Source: an uncultured Clostridia bacterium
Lineage (GTDB): Bacteria; Bacillota; Clostridia; Oscillospirales; CAG-272
Reading direction: 5' to 3'
DNA length: 10,422 nt
NCBI GenBank assembly: GCA_947306035.1
Contig: CAMZFG010000018.1
Location: forward strand, 1 to 10,422
The translations under genes and the position numbers were made by a program. Positions 6,801 to 10,422 of the stretch are shown piece by piece (positions within the stretch are counted from its first letter, which is position 1; each line of letters starts with the position of its first letter). The notes beneath the pieces were generated by a model, which saw only the letters and a list, made by a program, of their open reading frames with translations, was not told the DNA's origin and made no database searches.

Positions 6801-8021
6801 CAGAACGAGACGGGCAGTCTGTTCTACGCGAGCATGGGCGACGCCAAAAACGAACACGGCCTGCGCGACGGTTCGGTCTTTATGATCGTGGAAGTGGACG
6901 CGCAGGGCCGCGTGCGCATCCGATACGTAGACGTCGATTCGCATTGCCTTGTCGGCGAACCCATCATCATCGATACCATCGGCAGAAAAGACGACTTTAC
7001 CCTGACGGCAGACCGCGCCGCGAACGGCGAAGCGCCCCGCTTTGCGGACGACGCGGCCGTCACGGTGACCGCGACCTGGTCCACCGAGGTGAGTTTCTCC
7101 TTCCCGCAGGCGACCAGCCGCGACAAGGTGCGCAATTATAAAGTGGAAGTGTATCAGGGCGATACGCTCGTCAAAAAGTTCTATATGCTCTCGGGCGCTT
7201 ATTATGCCGGCACTCCCGCCTCGCTCATCGCGCCCTGCACGGGGCTTGCGCCCGCCACCGCGTACACGGTGAAGGTCTACGCCTACAACTCCTGGGGGCA
7301 GGTCTCCGCCGTACCGCTGACGGGCGGCTTTACCACCGCGGCCGCGGGCGACGGCGCCACGCCGGACGTTTTCAAACTGGTCTTCCGCGACGACGGCACG
7401 GCCTATAACGCCGTGTCGGGCGAAGATCTGGTCAGGACCGGCGGCGCGACCACGGCGACCGACGACGCGCTCGGCATGACCGTGGGCGTGTTCAACGGGA
7501 ACGGCGACTACCAGTGGCGGCAGATCGCGGACTACTACGACGTTATGGCCGGCAGTTTCACGTTTGAAGTGTACGCCCGCGTTGACCGGCCCGTCACGTC
7601 CGGCATTATCGACATCTGCTCCAACCAGCAGGCAGGCGGCTTCGGCTTTGAATACAAGAGCGACGGCAAACTCTACTACTTCCTGCAATGCCGCAAAACC
7701 TCGACCTACATCCAGCCCGCCGTCACCATGATCACGGGCGAATACGTGCATCTGGTCGGCACCTGCGACGGCATGACCGTTCGCCTGTATCTGAACGGCG
7801 AGCTGGCCGCGTCCCTGCCGTTCAGCGGCGACGTGTTCTTCCCGCTGCAGCCCTCGGCGCAGTATCTCTCCATCGGCGCGGATTCCGGCGTCAACTACGG
7901 TTCGACCTCTCCCATGACCGGGCGGGTGGCCGTGACCAACCTCTATTCGTACGCCCTGACCGCCGAGCAGGTCGCGGCCCGCTACGCCGCTCTCCCCTCC
8001 GCCGGAACGACAACGGATTAA
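3858..8021 (+). CDS. Giant lipoprotein with two metallophosphoesterase / FN3-like / LamG-like modules
   Basis: The 1387-residue protein has a lipoprotein signal peptide (MMKRIPR, hydrophobic core, TTAC with Cys25) and should act outside the cell. Module 1 (about residues 70-692) has a calcineurin-like phosphoesterase domain, an FN3-like domain near 385-465 and a LamG / concanavalin-type domain near 473-690. Module 2 (about 720-1387) repeats this order, with FN3-like near 1063-1162 and LamG-like from 1168. In module 2 the phosphoesterase motifs are complete: D729-x-H731, GD at 779-780, GNHE at 812-815, H898 and GHSH at 938-941. In module 1, DPH (79-81), GD (111-112) and H221 remain, but GNHE has become GERD (143-146) and GHxH has become GHTL (253-256), so it is probably inactive. 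Module 2 likely hydrolyses a phosphoester with two bound metal ions; the substrate is unknown. The LamG-like domains may bind glycans. It is the first gene of its operon. Confidence 0.88.
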   Translation: MMKRIPRLFCLLISLLLIVLCTTACSFNWFGLVKEAETEEEPRESVSGIGKRTQTGENGESEETEKPFEAALRILVASDPHMSANDPVAVERLRQMAQVTDAEADALIVTGDLTASGTEAEFAAFFAAAKAAAGDTPLLTCLGERDLIDANDPAAAAARFIAASGQTSADVHVVIGGCHFIGISPDTADGLGFSGEKLAWLEDQLSDIEDGDPHPVFVFQHRPMQNTVAGSESGVARLDKIFKNYPTLIDLSGHTLYDPADARAVMQDKCLAVSVGSLSYRLGEIGGSDYQYASVYPTDAMGGWYRLRNETLASDLNNAADVTLIEVSTDNNVRIRRRDLLSGEWVGETVLLTNLAKNKNTPYDYGRQYRGTPEFAENAALTADILTPRAVSVAIPDAVSVNGVQHYRCELAAGEETLRTVYRLANAGTTRVPFVGLTPGTTYTVTVTPVDTWSNEGAALTFDVTTPAVNTSLPTPDLLSLEFRADGTAYDKVSGTTLFPVGSPTVRQSTLYGGYEADFDGHAHYQYYGFDDCQQAARSALGFTFETLLKMDALPTASYVNPISSQESGGLGFEVNRSSQTIQFWCMCGESGNYTVVTTPVVVGEYMHLVATYNGLQLCLYVNGELADSKVVIGRLTLSSNVRARYLGVGADAQDALVDGGTAADCTIVCAAMWGEALTAEQVAALYEIKKAPETDAPPVEVAGFEDLNAVADADDGFEPVLRFAVTSDVHTRSRGGTGNPTEEELAASLLRTTGVFRHSYQYADMSDYKNVDAVIVVGDYTDHGTIGEYASFKSVVRTEMRDGTQLLVCLGNHEFYDTQESGDTVQTDGTYARFEQYFGHAPDTHTVIGGYHFIGVSPDRNGGRNYSAAKAAWLEEQLQIAAADDPTGQKPIFVYQHISPANSVYGSNKTTDPNASYAAINTGNVMKNYPQVVLFSGHSHRPTTDPSSIMQSDYTVLGTGTLAYGTYEIYTDEGQIISLAQNETGSLFYASMGDAKNEHGLRDGSVFMIVEVDAQGRVRIRYVDVDSHCLVGEPIIIDTIGRKDDFTLTADRAANGEAPRFADDAAVTVTATWSTEVSFSFPQATSRDKVRNYKVEVYQGDTLVKKFYMLSGAYYAGTPASLIAPCTGLAPATAYTVKVYAYNSWGQVSAVPLTGGFTTAAAGDGATPDVFKLVFRDDGTAYNAVSGEDLVRTGGATTATDDALGMTVGVFNGNGDYQWRQIADYYDVMAGSFTFEVYARVDRPVTSGIIDICSNQQAGGFGFEYKSDGKLYYFLQCRKTSTYIQPAVTMITGEYVHLVGTCDGMTVRLYLNGELAASLPFSGDVFFPLQPSAQYLSIGADSGVNYGSTSPMTGRVAVTNLYSYALTAEQVAARYAALPSAGTTTD
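6012..8010 (+). repeat. Module 2 of the large lipoprotein, paralogous to the body of the next gene
   Basis: This stretch matches about 8299-10297 along its whole length, in the same domain order and with mostly identical residues in the phosphoesterase part. The DNA itself is conserved in places: 6531-6586 and 8828-8883 differ at one base in 56, with 32 identical bases at 6555-6586 and 8852-8883. It is therefore a dispersed duplication within the operon. Confidence 0.85.
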
Positions 8022-8077
8022 AAGTTAAAAGATTTCCTCATTTTTCAAGTTTATAAAACAAGAAAAGAGGTACACGT

Positions 8078-10300
8078 ATGAAACATTCCCGCATACAGGC
8101 GATCGTTTGCCTGCTGTTGGCGCTTTGCATGGTGCTCCCGCTTGCCGCCTGCGGCAGGAAAAAGGGCGGTGAAACGCCCGACGGCGAGAACCCGTCGGGG
8201 CAGACCGCCGCCCCCGCGAGCGTGGTCAACGCCCCGGAAGTCACCTATCGTTACGGCTGGAAACAACTGGCCTCGACGACGGACGTGGACGGTGATTTCG
8301 TGCCCGTGCTGCGCTTTGCCGTCACCAGCGACATCCATACCCGCGCGGCGGGCGCCGGCACCACCGACTACCCCTCCGCCCAGGATCTGACGGTCGCCAA
8401 AAGCCGCACGGAAGCGGTGTTCCGCCTTTCCTATCAATACGCGGAAAAGAGCGCTTACAACGGTCTTGACGCCGTGGTGACGGTGGGCGACTACACCGAC
8501 TACGGCCGGACGCAGCAGTACGACGCCTTTATGAGCGTGGTCAACGCCGAGATCAGGACCGGCACGGAACTTTTGGTGTGCCTCGGCAACCACGAGTTCT
8601 GGGACGCGGGCGAGCAAGGCAGCGCCAACACGGATATGCCCGTCACCTACGCCCGTTTCGAGGAATATTTCGGCCACGAGCCGGACAGCCACGACGTGAT
8701 CAACGGCTATCACTTTATCGGCATCAGTCCCGACTGCAACGGCGGCCGCAACTACTCCGAGGATAAAGCCGCCTGGCTGGCGACGCAGATGCGCGCGGCC
8801 GCGGCGGACGACCCCACGGGCAAAAAGCCCATCTTCGTCTATCAGCACATTTCGCCGGCCAACTCGGTCTACGGCAGCAACAAAACGTCCGATCCGAACG
8901 CGGCCTACGCCGCCATTACGGTGCATAACGTGCTGAAAAACTACCCGCAGGCCGTGGTGTTTGCCGGCCACTCGCACAGACCCGTGACCGACCCCGCCTG
9001 CATCATGCAGAAGGACTACACCGTGTTCAATACGGGCGCGCTGACTTACGGCTGCTACGAGATCTACACCGGCAAAGGCGCCGGAACGACGGGCATGCTG
9101 GCGCTGGGCGACGAGGGCGGCTGGTACGCCGACATGGCCGACGACTGGTACGAGCACGGCGAGCGGGAAAGTTCCATTTTCACGCTGATCGAGATCGACG
9201 CGCAGAACCGCGTGCGCGTGCAGTACATCGAAACGGACAGCGGTTACCTGATGCAGGAGCCCATCGTCATCGACTCCGTCGGCAGCAAAGACGACTTTAC
9301 GCTGACCGTCATGCGCGCCGCTCGCTCCGAACTTCCCTCTTTCAAGGAAACCGACGAGATCACGGTGGCGTGGATCGGGCCGACCGCGGTGCGCCTGTCG
9401 TTCCCGCAGGTCTTTTGCCGCGATACGGTGCGCGATTACAAAGCGGAACTGTATCTGAACGGCGAGTTGGTCGACACCGTTTACCGCTTTTCAAATCTGT
9501 ATTTCCCGCCCATACCGACCTCGCTGATCGTGCCGTTCTCGGGGCTGCGGCCCTCGACCACCTACGAGGTCAAAATATACGCTTATAACACCTGGGGCAA
9601 ACTGGGCGAACCCCTTTGCGGCTCCTTCACGACGCCGGCGCTTGAAACGGACGGCGTCATTGCCCCCGACCTTTTCAGTTTTTCGTTCCGCGAGGACGGC
9701 ACCGCCTGCGACGCCGTTTCGGGCAAGGCGCTTTACAAAAACGGCCACCCGACTTCGATACGCGACAGCGCGCTCGATCGCACCGTCGGCGTTTTCAACG
9801 GCAGCAGCGATTATCAATGGCGGGATCTGCCGCTATACACCGACATTATGAAGACCGGCTTTACCTTTGAGCTGTACGCGCGCATCAACGTGCTGCCGAG
9901 CGGGGGCGGATTTCTGAACCCCTCTTCGGCGCAGCAGCAGGGCGGCTTCGGCTTTGAACTGCACGCCGACGGCGCTTACTTCTATCTGTTTTCCAAAAAA
10001 CTGAAAACGTACGTCTTTCCCGGCGCCGCCGTCCGCACGGGCGAATACGTGCATCTTGTCGGCACGTTCGACGGCAAAAACGTCTGCCTCTACGTCAACG
10101 GCGCGTTGGCCGCCTCCGAGGCGGTCTCTGGCGAGGCGTTCTTCCCCGTCTACCCCTCCGCCTGCTATCTGTCCGTCGGCGGCGACGCCGGCCCGGACTA
10201 CGCCTCGCACGCCCGCTTTACCGGCCGCATTGCCGCCGCCAACCTCTACGCCACGCCGCTGAACGCCGCGCAGGTCGCCGCATTGTATAACAACCGCTGA
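8078..10300 (+). CDS. Lipoprotein with one metallophosphoesterase / FN3-like / LamG-like module
   Basis: The 740-residue product has a clear lipoprotein signal peptide (MKHSR, hydrophobic core, LAAC with Cys25), so it should be anchored outside the membrane. The calcineurin-like phosphoesterase domain (about residues 77-400) keeps every core motif: D85-x-H87, GD at 137-138, GNHE at 170-173, H257 and GHSH at 297-300. Two-metal phosphoester hydrolysis is therefore likely. An FN3-like domain (about 427-523) with LRPSTTYEVKIYAYNTWG follows, then a LamG / concanavalin-type domain (about 529-740) with GEYVHLVGTFDG and LYVNGALAAS and ending in AAQVAALYNNR. It is closely related to module 2 of the preceding gene. 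The start has a moderate site, AGAGG at 8066-8070, seven bases upstream. The 56-base gap before it has no terminator and no strong promoter, so it is probably co-transcribed. The substrate is unknown; cyclic nucleotides, nucleotides and phosphorylated glycans are all possible. Confidence 0.9.
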   Translation: MKHSRIQAIVCLLLALCMVLPLAACGRKKGGETPDGENPSGQTAAPASVVNAPEVTYRYGWKQLASTTDVDGDFVPVLRFAVTSDIHTRAAGAGTTDYPSAQDLTVAKSRTEAVFRLSYQYAEKSAYNGLDAVVTVGDYTDYGRTQQYDAFMSVVNAEIRTGTELLVCLGNHEFWDAGEQGSANTDMPVTYARFEEYFGHEPDSHDVINGYHFIGISPDCNGGRNYSEDKAAWLATQMRAAAADDPTGKKPIFVYQHISPANSVYGSNKTSDPNAAYAAITVHNVLKNYPQAVVFAGHSHRPVTDPACIMQKDYTVFNTGALTYGCYEIYTGKGAGTTGMLALGDEGGWYADMADDWYEHGERESSIFTLIEIDAQNRVRVQYIETDSGYLMQEPIVIDSVGSKDDFTLTVMRAARSELPSFKETDEITVAWIGPTAVRLSFPQVFCRDTVRDYKAELYLNGELVDTVYRFSNLYFPPIPTSLIVPFSGLRPSTTYEVKIYAYNTWGKLGEPLCGSFTTPALETDGVIAPDLFSFSFREDGTACDAVSGKALYKNGHPTSIRDSALDRTVGVFNGSSDYQWRDLPLYTDIMKTGFTFELYARINVLPSGGGFLNPSSAQQQGGFGFELHADGAYFYLFSKKLKTYVFPGAAVRTGEYVHLVGTFDGKNVCLYVNGALAASEAVSGEAFFPVYPSACYLSVGGDAGPDYASHARFTGRIAAANLYATPLNAAQVAALYNNR

Positions 10301-10333
10301 CCATCCACCCATTCAACCGAAAAGGAGAGACCC

Positions 10334-10422
10334 ATGAAAACCACCGTTACCACCGCGCTTCGTCTGCTGGCACTGCTGCTGGCGCTGCTCACCGTCGCCT
10401 CTCTGCTGGTCGCCTGCAAAAA
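10334..10422 (+). CDS. Start of a further lipoprotein (cut by window end)
   Basis: An ATG at 10334 is preceded by AAAGGAGAG (10321-10329). The readable residues form a Leu-rich signal peptide (MKTTVTTALR, then a hydrophobic core) ending in the lipobox LVAC with Cys at residue 28, followed by Lys. The gap from the preceding stop is 33 bases with no terminator, so the gene should belong to the same operon. Everything beyond the signal peptide lies outside the window. It may be another member of the phosphoesterase / LamG family, but that is a guess from position alone. Confidence 0.8.
   Translation, partial: MKTTVTTALRLLALLLALLTVASLLVACK

Noticed and set aside
3717..7751. A 1344-codon open frame on the minus strand opposite the two-module lipoprotein
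   Set aside because: It is exactly in register with the plus-strand gene and is explained by codon bias (no TTA, CTA or TCA in the sense frame). Its product is rich in Val, Gly, Arg and His with no domain pattern, while the plus strand has a signal peptide and enzyme motifs.
8022..8077. Possible separate promoter for the single-module lipoprotein (AT-rich gap with TATAAA at 8052-8057)
   Set aside because: No acceptable -35 element lies 16-18 bases upstream, and an AT-rich gap is expected before a start codon. Co-transcription is simpler.
8051..9157. A 368-codon minus-strand frame opposite the single-module lipoprotein
   Set aside because: It is also an in-register shadow of the sense gene; its composition is the same as the other shadows.

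Overview
The window is a bacterial chromosome segment of fairly high G+C content in its genes. It is dominated by large, lipid-anchored extracellular proteins. Strong AGGAGG-type ribosome binding sites, several consecutive lipoprotein signal peptides with Gram-positive-style lipoboxes, a lone ECF transporter S component and a DUF5050-type protein with MBG-like repeats together suggest an uncultured Clostridia-type Bacillota, probably from a gut-like habitat. This taxonomic guess is an inference from gene style; there is no marker gene in the window.

Layout. (1) Bases 1-49 are the last codons of an upstream gene. (2) Bases 74-2821 (+) encode a 915-residue lipoprotein: signal peptide, low-complexity linker, three tandem 76-residue MBG-like repeats, then a long beta-propeller-like region of the DUF5050 kind. 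(3) Bases 2828-2910 hold three hairpins, including a strong two-way terminator between convergent genes. (4) Bases 2916-3539 (-) encode an ECF transporter S component. (5) Bases 3540-3857 are an AT-rich divergent control region with one good sigma-A-type promoter on each strand. (6) Bases 3858-8021 (+) encode a 1387-residue lipoprotein made of two copies of a metallophosphoesterase / FN3-like / LamG-like module. (7) Bases 8078-10300 (+) encode a 740-residue lipoprotein with one copy of the same module. (8) Base 10334 begins another lipoprotein, cut by the window end.

The last three genes read as one operon from the promoter at 3786-3814, with short gaps of 56 and 33 bases and no terminator between them. 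The most interesting content is this cassette of paralogous surface phosphoesterases. The first catalytic domain of the two-module protein has lost key metal-binding and catalytic residues, while the other two copies keep all of them. The arrangement suggests an active surface phosphoesterase system with an added degenerate domain that may bind or regulate. The LamG-like domains probably attach to glycans or other surface ligands. The substrate cannot be told from sequence alone.

No tRNA, rRNA, CRISPR array, insertion sequence or phage gene was seen.
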